NCBI RefSeq assembly: GCF_000341145.1
Contig: NZ_ANBE01000031.1
Location: 65,425 to 129,424 of the forward strand
Direction: 5' to 3'
Length of the DNA stretch: 64,000 nucleotides
Source: Nocardiopsis xinjiangensis YIM 90004
Lineage (GTDB): Bacteria; Actinomycetota; Actinomycetes; Streptosporangiales; Streptosporangiaceae
This document shows positions 52,547-61,436 of this stretch, in pieces (the first letter of the stretch is position 1; every line of letters starts with the position of its first letter). The position numbers were made by a program, and so were the translations under genes. The notes under the pieces are model-generated. The model saw only the letters and a list, made by a program, of their open reading frames with translations, had not been told where the DNA came from and did no database searches.

Positions 52547-53934
52547 CGGGAATCCGACCGGACGTAGTGGGTGGAGGTGACGGCACCGTCGGAGAAGCAG
52601 ATCCGGTGGACGTCCCCGGATCTGTCGTCGAGCGGGACCGCTGTGACGGCGTAGTCGTGGCACTCGGTGCCGGGCCCCGTCTCGGGCCGCGGCAGCAGTC
52701 CGTGCTCGGGCAGCAGGTGCTCCGTCTGTCCACGCGAGTCACCGACACGAATCTGCGCATAGTCCTCGGCGGGGAGCAGGGCACGGCGTGCCTCGGACGT
52801 CATGACGATCTCGACCGCCCCGAGAACAGCGACGATGACGAGAGCGGTGACTGCCAGAATGACACGACCGCGCCGTTCGGCTCCGCTCCTCAACACGGTC
52901 TCCAGGTCTTCGTCGTCCAGCACGGCCGAGTCGTCGGCGTCACTCCTGGTCACGGGCCGGGAGGGCAATCTGGCACGCAACACGAACTCCCCGTCGCCAT
53001 GCTGTGTCTGCAGATACCCACCGACCCCCTGGAGATGGCGGTCCAAGGCCGAGAGCCCTGTTCCGGTCCCGTCCATGGCCGATGAGGTGTCGGCGAGAGC
53101 ATTACGTGCGGTGACGTACAGCTGGTCCCCGGATGCGGAGATGTCGAGGGTGACCGGCCGTCCTGACGCGTGCTTGGTCGCGTTGGTCACGGTTTCCTGA
53201 AGCACTCTGACGAGTGTCACCTGATCGAAGTCGCCCAACCGTTCGGCCGAAGGCATCGCTTTCACTCTGAGATCGGCACCTGCCCGGCGGGCCTGCTCCA
53301 GTAGATCGGTGATGTCGGCGCGGCGCGGCAGGCCGGGTGCGGCACCACTGCGCAGTGATCCCACCGAGGCGCCGAGCCGCCCGACAGCCAGGGAGAGTTC
53401 ACGGCGCGCGGTGGCCACCGACTCCCGGGCAGGAGGGGTCAGCGTGGGGTCGACTTCGAGCCGTCCGAGGTTCAATGCGACCAGGCTCAACGCGTGCCCC
53501 AGATCATCGTGCAGGGACTCCGCCAACCCGAGCCGTTCGGCGTCGCGCTCCCGTAACAAGGCCGTACGCCGCTGACGGCGCTTTTGGATCACACGTGCTT
53601 CGGCTTGATGGCGTACCTGAGTACGCAATCGCCAGGCCGAGCCGATCAACCAGGGGACCCCCGCACGCGTGAGCGCGGAAAGCGTCTCTCGCGTGGTTTC
53701 CTGCCATCCCGTGGCGCCGACTGCGACACCGACCGCGCTCATGAGCAACAGGAGCAGGAACGCCGCCGCACCTCGCCCCACACCGTCAGGTCCCCGGCCG
53801 ACCGCGAAGGCGACCAAGGCGGTCAGTAGTGCCGTTACCGGTCCGGGCTGGGGCCGCAGAGCGAGCACGGCCAACACGACCGCAGCGCCTGCGCCGAACA
53901 GATGGCGGACCCATCTCGGAGAGGTGCTAGTCAT
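52543..53934 (-). CDS. Sensor histidine kinase with C-terminal membrane helix and exported domain
   Basis: 463 residues. Three to four N-terminal helices (10-105) lead to a HisKA_3 helix with the phosphoacceptor histidine in AESLHDDLGHALSL, then an ATPase with the N-box QETVTNATKHASG and G-box DGTGTGLSALDRHL. Unlike usual NarX-type kinases it continues with another membrane helix (about 350-372) and a 90-residue outer domain containing IRVGDSRGQTEHLLPEHG and two cysteines, reminiscent of BamE/SmpA- or BLIP-like modules. Divergent from the ABC genes. Confidence 0.9.
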   Translation of the reverse strand: MTSTSPRWVRHLFGAGAAVVLAVLALRPQPGPVTALLTALVAFAVGRGPDGVGRGAAAFLLLLLMSAVGVAVGATGWQETTRETLSALTRAGVPWLIGSAWRLRTQVRHQAEARVIQKRRQRRTALLRERDAERLGLAESLHDDLGHALSLVALNLGRLEVDPTLTPPARESVATARRELSLAVGRLGASVGSLRSGAAPGLPRRADITDLLEQARRAGADLRVKAMPSAERLGDFDQVTLVRVLQETVTNATKHASGRPVTLDISASGDQLYVTARNALADTSSAMDGTGTGLSALDRHLQGVGGYLQTQHGDGEFVLRARLPSRPVTRSDADDSAVLDDEDLETVLRSGAERRGRVILAVTALVIVAVLGAVEIVMTSEARRALLPAEDYAQIRVGDSRGQTEHLLPEHGLLPRPETGPGTECHDYAVTAVPLDDRSGDVHRICFSDGAVTSTHYVRSDSR

Positions 53935-54150
53935 GCTGCCGATTGTCTCCGACCTGCGCCGGCGAGTTGTCCGTCACAGGGACGATTCCCGACTCACCGA
54001 GTACGACCAGGGTCATAGAGGGCTCACGTCCCAGGGCTGATCCGGAGCGGCACCTCCCTTCCTAGGGTTATCGACCATGAACGTTCCAGCGCCGGACACC
54101 ACTGTTCCGGCCACCGAACTCGACACCAAACCCGCAGAAGGAACAACCGG

Positions 54151-55062
54151 ATGATAGAAGTCGAAAACCTCACGAAGAAATACGGCACCACCGTCGCCGT
54201 CGAGAACCTGAGCTTCACAGTTCCCGATGGCTCCGTCACGGGGTTCCTGGGACCGAACGGCGCCGGGAAATCAACCACCATGCGGTGCCTGCTCGGGTTG
54301 GACCGACCGAACTCCGGAAAAACCCTTTTCGATGGACTCCCCTTTCACGGTCATTCCTGTCCGGTCGAGGCCGCGGGCGCGGTGCTCGACGCTTCCTGGT
54401 ACCACCCGGGCCGAACGGGACGAGGACATCTACAGGTGGTTGCGGCATCCGCCGGCTTGCCGCCCGCCCGGGTGGGCGAGGTTCTCGATGCAGTGGGGCT
54501 GGGTGCGGCCGCTCACCGACGGATCCGGGGCTACTCCCTCGGTATGAAGCAGAGACTGGGGTTGGCGACGTCCCTGCTGGGAAACCCGCGAAACCTCGTC
54601 CTCGACGAGCCAGCCAACGGCCTGGACCCTGAAGGGGTGCACTGGATGCGTTCCGTACTGCGCCGGAACGCCGACGACGGCCGCGCCGTCCTGGTCTCCT
54701 CACATCTGCTCTCGGAGATGCAGCTCGTCGCCGACCGGCTGGTGGTCGTGGGCCGGGGCCGACTGATCTGTGAGTCCGGGATGGCGGAGTTCCTGGATCG
54801 ACACAACGGGAAGACGATCGTGCGGACCGACGCCGACGAGGTTCTCGAAAGGTGTCTGCGCGAGATCGGCGTGGCCGTGACCAGAAGGCCGGACGGGTTG
54901 AACGTGACCTACAACAGCGTTGTTCCCGATGCCTCGGCGCTGTCCCGCCTGTGCCGGGACCTCGGGCTGCTCGTCACAGCGCTCGGTGATGAACCCGTCG
55001 GCCTGGAGGAAATCTTCCTCGAGCTCACCGAGAACGCCTCCGTCTACCGTGCTCATAACTGA
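54151..55062 (+). CDS. ABC transporter ATP-binding protein (BcrA-like)
   Basis: 303 residues with Walker A GPNGAGKST, signature YSLGMKQRLGLA, Walker B LVLDEPANGLDPEG and H-loop SSH, followed by a C-terminal tail. Resembles BcrA-type ATPases of peptide-antibiotic exporters. AAGGAA precedes the ATG. It is divergent from a two-component system, a layout common for antibiotic-sensing exporters. Confidence 0.92.
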   Translation: MIEVENLTKKYGTTVAVENLSFTVPDGSVTGFLGPNGAGKSTTMRCLLGLDRPNSGKTLFDGLPFHGHSCPVEAAGAVLDASWYHPGRTGRGHLQVVAASAGLPPARVGEVLDAVGLGAAAHRRIRGYSLGMKQRLGLATSLLGNPRNLVLDEPANGLDPEGVHWMRSVLRRNADDGRAVLVSSHLLSEMQLVADRLVVVGRGRLICESGMAEFLDRHNGKTIVRTDADEVLERCLREIGVAVTRRPDGLNVTYNSVVPDASALSRLCRDLGLLVTALGDEPVGLEEIFLELTENASVYRAHN

Positions 55063-55071
55063 AGGAACAAG

Positions 55072-55806
55072 GTGTATCACTCACTGAGGGCTGAAATCGT
55101 GCGGCTGTGGACTCTACGCTCCACGGCGGTTCATTCCGCACTTCTGATCGGATCCTGTTTCGGGCCGATAATCCTGATGACGTTTCTGTACGACATCGAG
55201 TACCAGGGACCGATCGATGCAGGCGACCTTGGGAAATGCGCGAGCATCTTCCATATGTTGGCTGTCGTGTTCGCCGGCGCTTCCACGGCCACCGAGATCC
55301 GGAACGGTTCCACGGAGATCTCCTTCCTGACCCAGCGCCGACGGTGGACGTCCTTCGCTGCGCAGCTTCTGGCCACCTCGTCGTTCCTGTCCCTGACATA
55401 TGTCATCGGCATGGCTCTTGCGCTCGTGGCCGCACAGTTCTATCCGGACGGGCTCATCATGTCCGCCAAGGGCTGGGGCTATCTGGGTGTCTACCTGTCG
55501 ATCATCCTGGTGTGGGGCGTAGTGGCGATGTCCCTCGCCGTACTGACCCGCTCGGTCGCCGCGGCGATCGCCGTCCCCTTGGTGTGGATGCTGCTCCTGG
55601 AGCAACTGATGTCAATGGTTCCGATGCTCGCCCCCGTCATGGGCTGGATGCCCTTCTCCGCCGGGATGGAGCTGCTCGGTCGAGTACTCGCGGAGTCGCC
55701 GGTGGCGGCCGGTTCCGTACCGGCCGTAGTCGTCCTCTCCGGGCTGGCGTCGATGTTCTCGGCCGTGGGGTTCCTCTGCCACACTCGCCGTGATGTGCCT
55801 GGCTGA
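55072..55806 (+). CDS. ABC transporter permease
   Basis: 244 residues with six membrane helices; ABC-2 or BcrB-like. GTG start nine bases after the ATPase stop, with GAAGGAA as ribosome site. It forms the exporter with the preceding ATPase. Confidence 0.88.
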   Translation: MYHSLRAEIVRLWTLRSTAVHSALLIGSCFGPIILMTFLYDIEYQGPIDAGDLGKCASIFHMLAVVFAGASTATEIRNGSTEISFLTQRRRWTSFAAQLLATSSFLSLTYVIGMALALVAAQFYPDGLIMSAKGWGYLGVYLSIILVWGVVAMSLAVLTRSVAAAIAVPLVWMLLLEQLMSMVPMLAPVMGWMPFSAGMELLGRVLAESPVAAGSVPAVVVLSGLASMFSAVGFLCHTRRDVPG

Positions 55807-55854
55807 CACGAGGGAGTTCGACCAATACCTGTGTCCCGGCCCGCACGGTCCCGA

Positions 55855-55896
55855 AAAGGACCGCACGCTCGGGCCACCCGCGTTCAGGGATCCTCG
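55855..55896 (+). repeat. 42-bp direct repeat, right copy
   Basis: Second copy, 4,087 bases from the first. Here the repeat covers the last three codons (E-D-P) and stop of the intact MerR-HEAT gene plus about 30 bases downstream. It brackets the regulator, kinase and ABC genes between the two copies. Confidence 0.85.
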
Positions 55897-56918
55897 GCCC
55901 GCTCCCGGCGGGAGCGTTCCTCGAGGACCCCGACGAAGGCCGAGGCCACCAGAGCCACGGCGCGGTCGCCGTCATGGACCAGCCTGCGCAGGACCTCCTG
56001 TGCGGCGGGCCCCGCGAGCTCGACCAACGCCTGGGTGAGGCGGATCCGCGTCGCGGTGTCCGCGGCGGGCGCGCCGAGTTCGCCGGCCAGGGCGGCCGTG
56101 ATCCGGTCCGCACACCCCGATTCCCGGGACAGCGTCCTCAGGATCTCGGCCGCGTCCACGTCGTTGGACCCCTCGACCACCATGCCGACGAGCGCGGGCA
56201 CGACCACAGCCTCGCCGTGCTTGCCCAGGGCCAGGGCCGCGTGCCTGTGCACCTGCCGGTCCGGGTCCCCGAGGGCCTCGGTGAGCGCGGCCACCGCACC
56301 CGGGGACCCGGGCAGTTCGGCCAGCGCGCGTACCGCGCGCCGCCGGATGCGGACGTCCTCCGAACGCGCGCCGGTCTCCAGCGCCGCCACGGTGTCGCCG
56401 TCCGATCGGGCGAGCGCCCAACGCAGGGCGCCCGCGACGTGGGGATCGTCTTCGGTCAGGACCGCTTCGACCAGCAGCTCGGCGGGGACCGGTTCCTCCT
56501 CCGGCCGGGCCAGGACGGTCTGCTGCCTGCGTGCGGCGTCGGCCGAGTCGAGCCCCCGCAGGAGTTCCACGACGCGCAGCACGCCCTGCCATCCGGTGGG
56601 TGCCGATGCGTCGATCGCACGGAGCCGCTCGAGCAGCTCCTGTTCCCGTGCCAGGCGGTCCTCCGTCCACCGGATGAGGTCACCGACCAGGGCGGCCGGT
56701 GTGAAGGACGGGTCCTTCAGCGCGCGCTCGATCTGCTTCAGGGAGAGCCCGAGGGACCGCAGGCTCTCGACGTGGAAGATCCTGCGGACGTCCTCGAGGG
56801 AGTACTCGCGGTAGCCGCCGGCGGTGCGTCCGGTCGGCCGCACCAGCCCCAGAGTGTCGTAGTGCCGGAGCATCCGGGCGCTCACCCCGGAGCGGCGGGC
56901 CACCTCACCGATCAGCAA
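55884..56918 (-). CDS. MerR family regulator with C-terminal HEAT repeats
   Basis: 344 residues. Residues 1-70 are a MerR DNA-binding domain (IGEVARRSGVSARMLRHYDTLGLVRPT, GGYREYSLEDVRRI), followed by a dimer helix to about 115. From ~140 to the end are HEAT-type helical repeats (RIRRRAVRALAELPGSPGAV, DRQVHRHAALALGKHGEA). No effector-binding domain is seen. The HEAT part could bind the HEAT protein encoded just upstream, whose stop overlaps this start by 7 bases. The 3' end is within a 42-bp repeat. Confidence 0.9.
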   Translation of the reverse strand: MLIGEVARRSGVSARMLRHYDTLGLVRPTGRTAGGYREYSLEDVRRIFHVESLRSLGLSLKQIERALKDPSFTPAALVGDLIRWTEDRLAREQELLERLRAIDASAPTGWQGVLRVVELLRGLDSADAARRQQTVLARPEEEPVPAELLVEAVLTEDDPHVAGALRWALARSDGDTVAALETGARSEDVRIRRRAVRALAELPGSPGAVAALTEALGDPDRQVHRHAALALGKHGEAVVVPALVGMVVEGSNDVDAAEILRTLSRESGCADRITAALAGELGAPAADTATRIRLTQALVELAGPAAQEVLRRLVHDGDRAVALVASAFVGVLEERSRRERAEDP

Positions 56919-57661
56919 TCCGCGGCCTTCGGGGGACGGGCGGGCTCCGTCGTCCCGGTACCCGCAGACGCAGCCTCGGCAGCGGCGGCGGCAGCAGCAC
57001 GTTCCGGGCCGAGTGTGACCATACGTTCGGCCTCTTCGACCGCCGCGTCGAAACCGGCCTCCGGGTCCTGCAGGAGCAGTTCCGTGGCGCGGGCGTGCGC
57101 GACCACCCCCGGGTCGGGGTTCAGCGCGGCCCTCTCCAGAACCGGCCCGATCACGTCACCGAGATCGACGAGGGCCCGGCTCAGGCTCAGGCGCACGCTG
57201 CGGTCGCCCCGTCCGAACTGCAGGGCCAGTTCGTCGGCCAGTCGCTCCTTCGTCCCCTCCTCCTCGGGCACCAGGACGACCGCGACGCGCCATGCGGTGC
57301 GAGCGACCCCGTCGTCGGTGTCGCGCAGCACGGCTCGGGTGACCCAGGGCCACGCGTTCCTGTCGCCGATCTTGGAGAGCAGGTGCAGCGCCTGGCTGCG
57401 GGCCTGGGGGCGTTCGGAGACGAGTTCCTGGCGGATCCGGGGCAGGGTGGCCTCCGGTGAGAGCCGGGTCAGTGCCCAGCACAGCATGTCTCGCACGTAG
57501 AAGTCCGGTTCGACCGCGCACCGCTCGACGAGTACCTCCAGGAACACGGGGTCGGGGTTCGAGCCGACCGCCATGGCCGCCCGGAGCCGGACCGACGTGT
57601 CGTCGCTCTCCAAGGCCCGGGCCACACGGGCGTTCTGCGGGTTCGTGTTGATCGCGACCAC
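56912..57661 (-). CDS. HEAT-repeat protein
   Basis: 249 residues built of HEAT-like helical pairs (RVARALESDDTSVRLRAAMAVG, DFYVRDMLCWALTRLSPEA, DDGVARTAWRVAVVL) with an Ala/Thr-rich tail. No enzyme motif; expected to be a protein-binding scaffold. GTG start directly follows an AGGAG, an unusually short spacing. Its overlap with the MerR-HEAT gene points to a joint function. Confidence 0.82.
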   Translation of the reverse strand: MVAINTNPQNARVARALESDDTSVRLRAAMAVGSNPDPVFLEVLVERCAVEPDFYVRDMLCWALTRLSPEATLPRIRQELVSERPQARSQALHLLSKIGDRNAWPWVTRAVLRDTDDGVARTAWRVAVVLVPEEEGTKERLADELALQFGRGDRSVRLSLSRALVDLGDVIGPVLERAALNPDPGVVAHARATELLLQDPEAGFDAAVEEAERMVTLGPERAAAAAAAEAASAGTGTTEPARPPKAADC

Positions 57662-57832
57662 CTCCTGCGCCCAAGTGAAGACCTTGTCACGGTGTCAAGG
57701 TCAAGTCCGGGTCCGAAGGGCCGGGAGAGCGCTCACCCGCTCGCCGGCCGGCTCGGCGCCGGCTTCGTCCACGGAGGTCGCCGCGGTCGGCCGTGGAGGC
57801 GGGCCGCGGCGTACCGGTTCACGCGGGAACGC

Positions 57833-58792
57833 TCAGCTCCCCGCCCTCTTCGAGTGGTTCAGGGCCAGCAGGCCCACCAGGTCGTAGGCCACATGCGAGG
57901 CGGCCGTGGAGGTGATCTGCGCGTGGTCGTAGGCGGGAGCGACCTCCACCACGTCGGCGCCCACCAGGTTCAGGTCGCACAACCCGCGCAGCATCTCCAG
58001 CAGTTCCCGGCTGGTGATCCCGCCGGCTTCGGGGGTCCCGGTTCCGGGGGCGTGGGCGGGGTCGAGGACGTCGATGTCCACGGAAACGTACAGCGGCCGG
58101 TTTCCGATGCGTTGGCGCAGGGCGTCGGAGATCTCGTCCACGCCCTTGCGCATGACGTCGGCGGCGGTGACGATCCCGAAGCCGAAGCGGCGGTCCTCCT
58201 CCAGGTCGCGTTTGCCGTAGAGCGGGCCCCGGGTTCCCACGTGCGCGATGGCTTCGGTGTCGAGGATGCCTTCCTCCACGGCCCGGCGGAACGGGGTGCC
58301 GTGTGTGTAGGGCTCGCCGAAGTAGGTGTCCCAGGTGTCCAGGTGGGCGTCGAAGTGCAGCATCGCGATGGGACCGTGCTTGCGGTACAGGGAGCGCAGC
58401 AGCGGCAGCGCGATGGTGTGGTCGCCGCCCAGGGTCACGAGCCGGGTGCCCGCGTCGACGAACTCCGAGGCGCCCTGGTCGAGCGTCTCCACCGCGTCCC
58501 CCACGGAGTACGGGTTCACGGGGATGTCACCGCCGTCGACGACCTGGAAGCGTTCGAACGGGGCCACCTCCAGCCCCGGGTGGTAGGGGCGCAGCAGACG
58601 GCTGGCCTCACGGATCGCGGAGGGGCCGAAACGGGCGCCGGGGCGGTAGGACACGCCGGTGTCGAAGGGCACGCCGACGACGGCGGCGTCGGCATGCCCG
58701 ACCTGGTCGATGCGGGGAAGGCGGGCGAAGGTCGCGGGGCCCGCGAAGCGCGGGACGAGGCTGGAGTCCGTGGGGCCGATCGGTGTACTCAT
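57833..58792 (-). CDS. speB: Agmatinase/ureohydrolase family enzyme
   Basis: 319 residues of the arginase/agmatinase family, which splits guanidino compounds into amine and urea with two Mn ions. Metal-binding motifs [21 protein letters not shown] and [22 protein letters not shown] are intact, with THGTPFR substrate loop as in agmatinases. Guanidinobutyrase or another guanidino hydrolase is also possible. ATG at MSTPIG. Divergent from a PucR regulator. Confidence 0.92.
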   Translation of the reverse strand: MSTPIGPTDSSLVPRFAGPATFARLPRIDQVGHADAAVVGVPFDTGVSYRPGARFGPSAIREASRLLRPYHPGLEVAPFERFQVVDGGDIPVNPYSVGDAVETLDQGASEFVDAGTRLVTLGGDHTIALPLLRSLYRKHGPIAMLHFDAHLDTWDTYFGEPYTHGTPFRRAVEEGILDTEAIAHVGTRGPLYGKRDLEEDRRFGFGIVTAADVMRKGVDEISDALRQRIGNRPLYVSVDIDVLDPAHAPGTGTPEAGGITSRELLEMLRGLCDLNLVGADVVEVAPAYDHAQITSTAASHVAYDLVGLLALNHSKRAGS

Positions 58793-58916
58793 CGGATCGC
58801 TCTTCCTGTCGTCGTCGACGTGGGTCCCGTGCGTGGTTCGGCCGTTCCCGGACGCCTGTGGCACGGTCGTGGTTCCGGTCAGCGTAAGGAGCCGCCCGCC
58901 CCCGTTCCAGTGGCCG

Positions 58917-58928
58917 AACCGTACGGTT
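58917..58928 (+). promoter_or_regulatory. Palindrome in the speB/pucR-type divergent promoter
   Basis: AACCGTACGGTT is a perfect 12-bp palindrome within a longer imperfect one, and a GAACCGTCC half-site follows about 20 bases on. Central position between divergent starts suggests an operator for the PucR regulator. Confidence 0.6.
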
Positions 58929-59061
58929 TCGGGGCAGACTTTGGACGAACCGTCCACAGCCCGGGGTCACCGGAGGTGTGGGAAGCGCCCGGATGCGGGC
59001 AGCCGCGCCGGGGCGAGGACCCGTGGGAGTTTCCACCGGGCGCGGGAACGACGGAGGAACC

Positions 59062-60687
59062 ATGGCCGGGAAGAAGGGGCGGGCCGAGAGCCGCAACGTC
59101 CCGCTGAGCGTGATCACCGACCGCCGCGACCTGGGTCTTCACACCCTCGTCGACGCGGGCGACCCGGGCATCGCTTGGGCGGTCGCCAGTGAGCTGACCG
59201 ACCCCGCCGCGTACTTGCGCGGCGGCGAGCTCCTGCTCACCGCCGGGATCGACATGTCCGGGAGCGCGGAGCAGATCCGTGACTACGTGGCCTCCCTGGT
59301 GCGCGTCGGTGTGGGCGCCCTCGGGTTCGGGGTCGCACCGTTCCACCGGTCCGCCCCCACTCCCTTGGTCGAACAGTGCAGCGCACAGGGCCTGCCCCTG
59401 CTGGAGGTGCCCGCACCCACACCTTTCGCCGCGGTCAGCCGTGCGGTCGGTGAGGAGCTGGAGGAGCGCCACCTGCGCGATGTCCGCCGTCTGGGCGAGG
59501 CCCACCAGGAGTTGGCGCTGGCGGTCGGTGCACCCGCACCGGTGGAGCGGGTCCTTTCGGTGCTGGCCGCCTCCCTGGACGGTTGGGCCGCGCTCGACCC
59601 TGCCGACCCGGCCCTGCCTTCCCACCGGACCCCGGGTGCGCCCGCTCGCCCCGGCCCCGAGCTGCGGTTCCTGCTCGACAAGCTCAACGGCCCCTCCGGG
59701 CCCCGCAGCGCCAAGGCGACCAGCGGTGGTGACGAGGTCTTCCTGCACACGGTCGGCGCTCCGCAGGAGAGGCGGGGCGTGGTCCTGGTCGGCCGCACCG
59801 AGCCGTTGGGGATCACCGATCGCGCCGTCCTGCGCACCGCCACCGCCCTGCTCGATCTGCTGTCGCGCACGGGTGACGAGGAACCACCCGTCCCGGGGCC
59901 GGTGATCACCGGGCTGCTCCTGGACGGCGGGCTCGGCGAGGAGGCGGCGGCCGGGCTCGCCGGGCTCACCGACACCCGGACCGGCGGTCCGCACTCCCCC
60001 GTGCCCCGGTCGGCACCCGCGTCCGAGGGTGCCGGTCCGCGGAGCGGCGGTGTCCGGGGCCCGTCGGGTGGCCCCGGAACCCATCGGGTCCTGCGGACCG
60101 TTCCGGTGGCCCGGGGCCGCCACAGCGCCCTGGGGGAGCTGCCGTTGGAGACCTACCTGATCGACCGGGTACCGGAGGCCGGGGAGGGGCGGGCGCCGAC
60201 GGTGCGCGCCGTCCTCACGGACCGTGGGGAGAGTGCCCACCGGGAACACCTGGACCTGCTGCGCTCCCACGGCTGGATCGCCGCGCTCGGCCCGCCCGCG
60301 TCACCAGAGGGCCTGCCGGGGTCCGACCGGAAGGCGGCCGCCCTGCTGGTGCGGGCCCGAGCGATGGGCGCCCCCCTGCTCTGGGAGCAGGACACCGACC
60401 CGTTCGAGGCCCTGATGGACCCCGGTGCTGCCGCCGCGCTCAGCCGTGAGCTCCTGGGGCCGCTGGCAGAGCGCACCGACACGGCCCGCTCCCTGCGCAG
60501 GACGCTGCGCACGTGGCTCGCCCGGCACGGCAACTGGGACCGTGCCGCGGCCGACCTGGGGGTCCACCGCAACAGTGTCCGCTACCGGATCGGCAAGATC
60601 GAGCGGGACACGGGTGTGGACCTGGCCGACGCCGAACAGCGCATGCGCCTGTGGTTCGCGCTCGGCCGCCACGGCTCCGAGGACTGA
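59062..60687 (+). CDS. PucR family transcriptional regulator
   Basis: 541 residues: N-terminal purine-catabolism-regulator domain (ELTDPAAYLRGGELLLTAG, LGFGVAPFHRSAP, LLEVPAPTPFAAVSRAV), a variable middle with a low-complexity insertion (about 310-350), and a C-terminal PucR helix-turn-helix (LRRTLRTWLARHGNWDRAAADLGVHRNSVRYRIGKIE, described as its region). GGAGGAAC before the ATG. Likely controls the divergent agmatinase gene in nitrogen or polyamine use. Confidence 0.9.
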   Translation: MAGKKGRAESRNVPLSVITDRRDLGLHTLVDAGDPGIAWAVASELTDPAAYLRGGELLLTAGIDMSGSAEQIRDYVASLVRVGVGALGFGVAPFHRSAPTPLVEQCSAQGLPLLEVPAPTPFAAVSRAVGEELEERHLRDVRRLGEAHQELALAVGAPAPVERVLSVLAASLDGWAALDPADPALPSHRTPGAPARPGPELRFLLDKLNGPSGPRSAKATSGGDEVFLHTVGAPQERRGVVLVGRTEPLGITDRAVLRTATALLDLLSRTGDEEPPVPGPVITGLLLDGGLGEEAAAGLAGLTDTRTGGPHSPVPRSAPASEGAGPRSGGVRGPSGGPGTHRVLRTVPVARGRHSALGELPLETYLIDRVPEAGEGRAPTVRAVLTDRGESAHREHLDLLRSHGWIAALGPPASPEGLPGSDRKAAALLVRARAMGAPLLWEQDTDPFEALMDPGAAAALSRELLGPLAERTDTARSLRRTLRTWLARHGNWDRAAADLGVHRNSVRYRIGKIERDTGVDLADAEQRMRLWFALGRHGSED

Positions 60688-60890
60688 GGGCCGAGGACTC
60701 TCGGGCGAACACACCCGCGCGCCGACCGCCCGTCGGGAGGCCGTACCGCGCACAGAACCACGACGGTTCCGGACACACATCGTGCGATCCGTGTCCACCG
60801 CGGGAGCAAAAACCTCCAGCGGCCACGACAGAAATTCCGGAGAACCGCGGGAAATATTTTTTGTACAGGAAAATTGATGCCAAGACTGTT

Positions 60891-60918
60891 TTGACGTGGG
60901 GTTTCGGTGTGCTACTGT
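60891..60918 (+). promoter_or_regulatory. Promoter of the cold-shock gene
   Basis: TTGACG (60891-60896) and TACTGT (60913-60918) are 16 bases apart in a locally AT-rich stretch. This predicts an untranslated leader of about 150 bases before the csp start, as is usual for cold-shock genes. Confidence 0.7.
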
Positions 60919-61077
60919 TACAGACAGTTGCAGTTTTGGTTCCCAAAGACTTCGGCGTACTCAGGGACTTCCTTGAGAGCGCTCTTGTTCGATTCGGCAT
61001 TTCCGAGCGGGCAATCATTGCGGCAACTCCGGGAACACGCAGCGTGGTCCCGGGTACCGCCCCGAAGGAGATGTATT

Positions 61078-61281
61078 TTGACAACTGGCACCGTGAAGTG
61101 GTTCAACTCGGAAAAGGGTTTCGGCTTCATCGAGCAGCAGGACGGCGGACCTGACGTCTTCGCCCACTACTCGAACATCGCCGGCTCCGGCTACCGTGAA
61201 CTGCTTGAAGGCCAGCAGGTGAGTTTCGACCTCACGCAGGGCCAGAAGGGCCCGCAGGCGGAGAACATCGTCGCCTCCTGA
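61078..61281 (+). CDS. Cold-shock protein
   Basis: 67-residue CspA-family protein, a single OB fold that binds single-stranded RNA. RNP-1 GFGFI (in KGFGFIEQ) and RNP-2 VFAHY are present, with KWFNSEKG at the start. The TTG start is set by AAGGAG eight bases upstream; the ATG between them is out of frame. It has a long leader and a strong terminator, so it is monocistronic. Confidence 0.95.
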   Translation: MTTGTVKWFNSEKGFGFIEQQDGGPDVFAHYSNIAGSGYRELLEGQQVSFDLTQGQKGPQAENIVAS

Positions 61282-61300
61282 GGCTGATGACTCCCTGGAG

Positions 61301-61331
61301 CTGTGGCCCGCACCCAGAGTGCGGGCCACAG
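61301..61331 (+). terminator. Terminator of the cold-shock gene
   Basis: Perfect 13-bp stem CTGTGGCCCGCAC/GTGCGGGCCACAG with loop CCAGA, then CCTTTTGT: an intrinsic terminator 20 bases after the stop. Confidence 0.92.
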
Positions 61332-61436
61332 CCTTTTGTATGTACCTCTCCTCTACTGTGCGCCGGAGCTCCGCGCGGGTGAACCCGCTGCTCTCCGGCC
61401 ACGCGCGCTCTCATTCCCTTCCGAGAAAGGCCGCAC

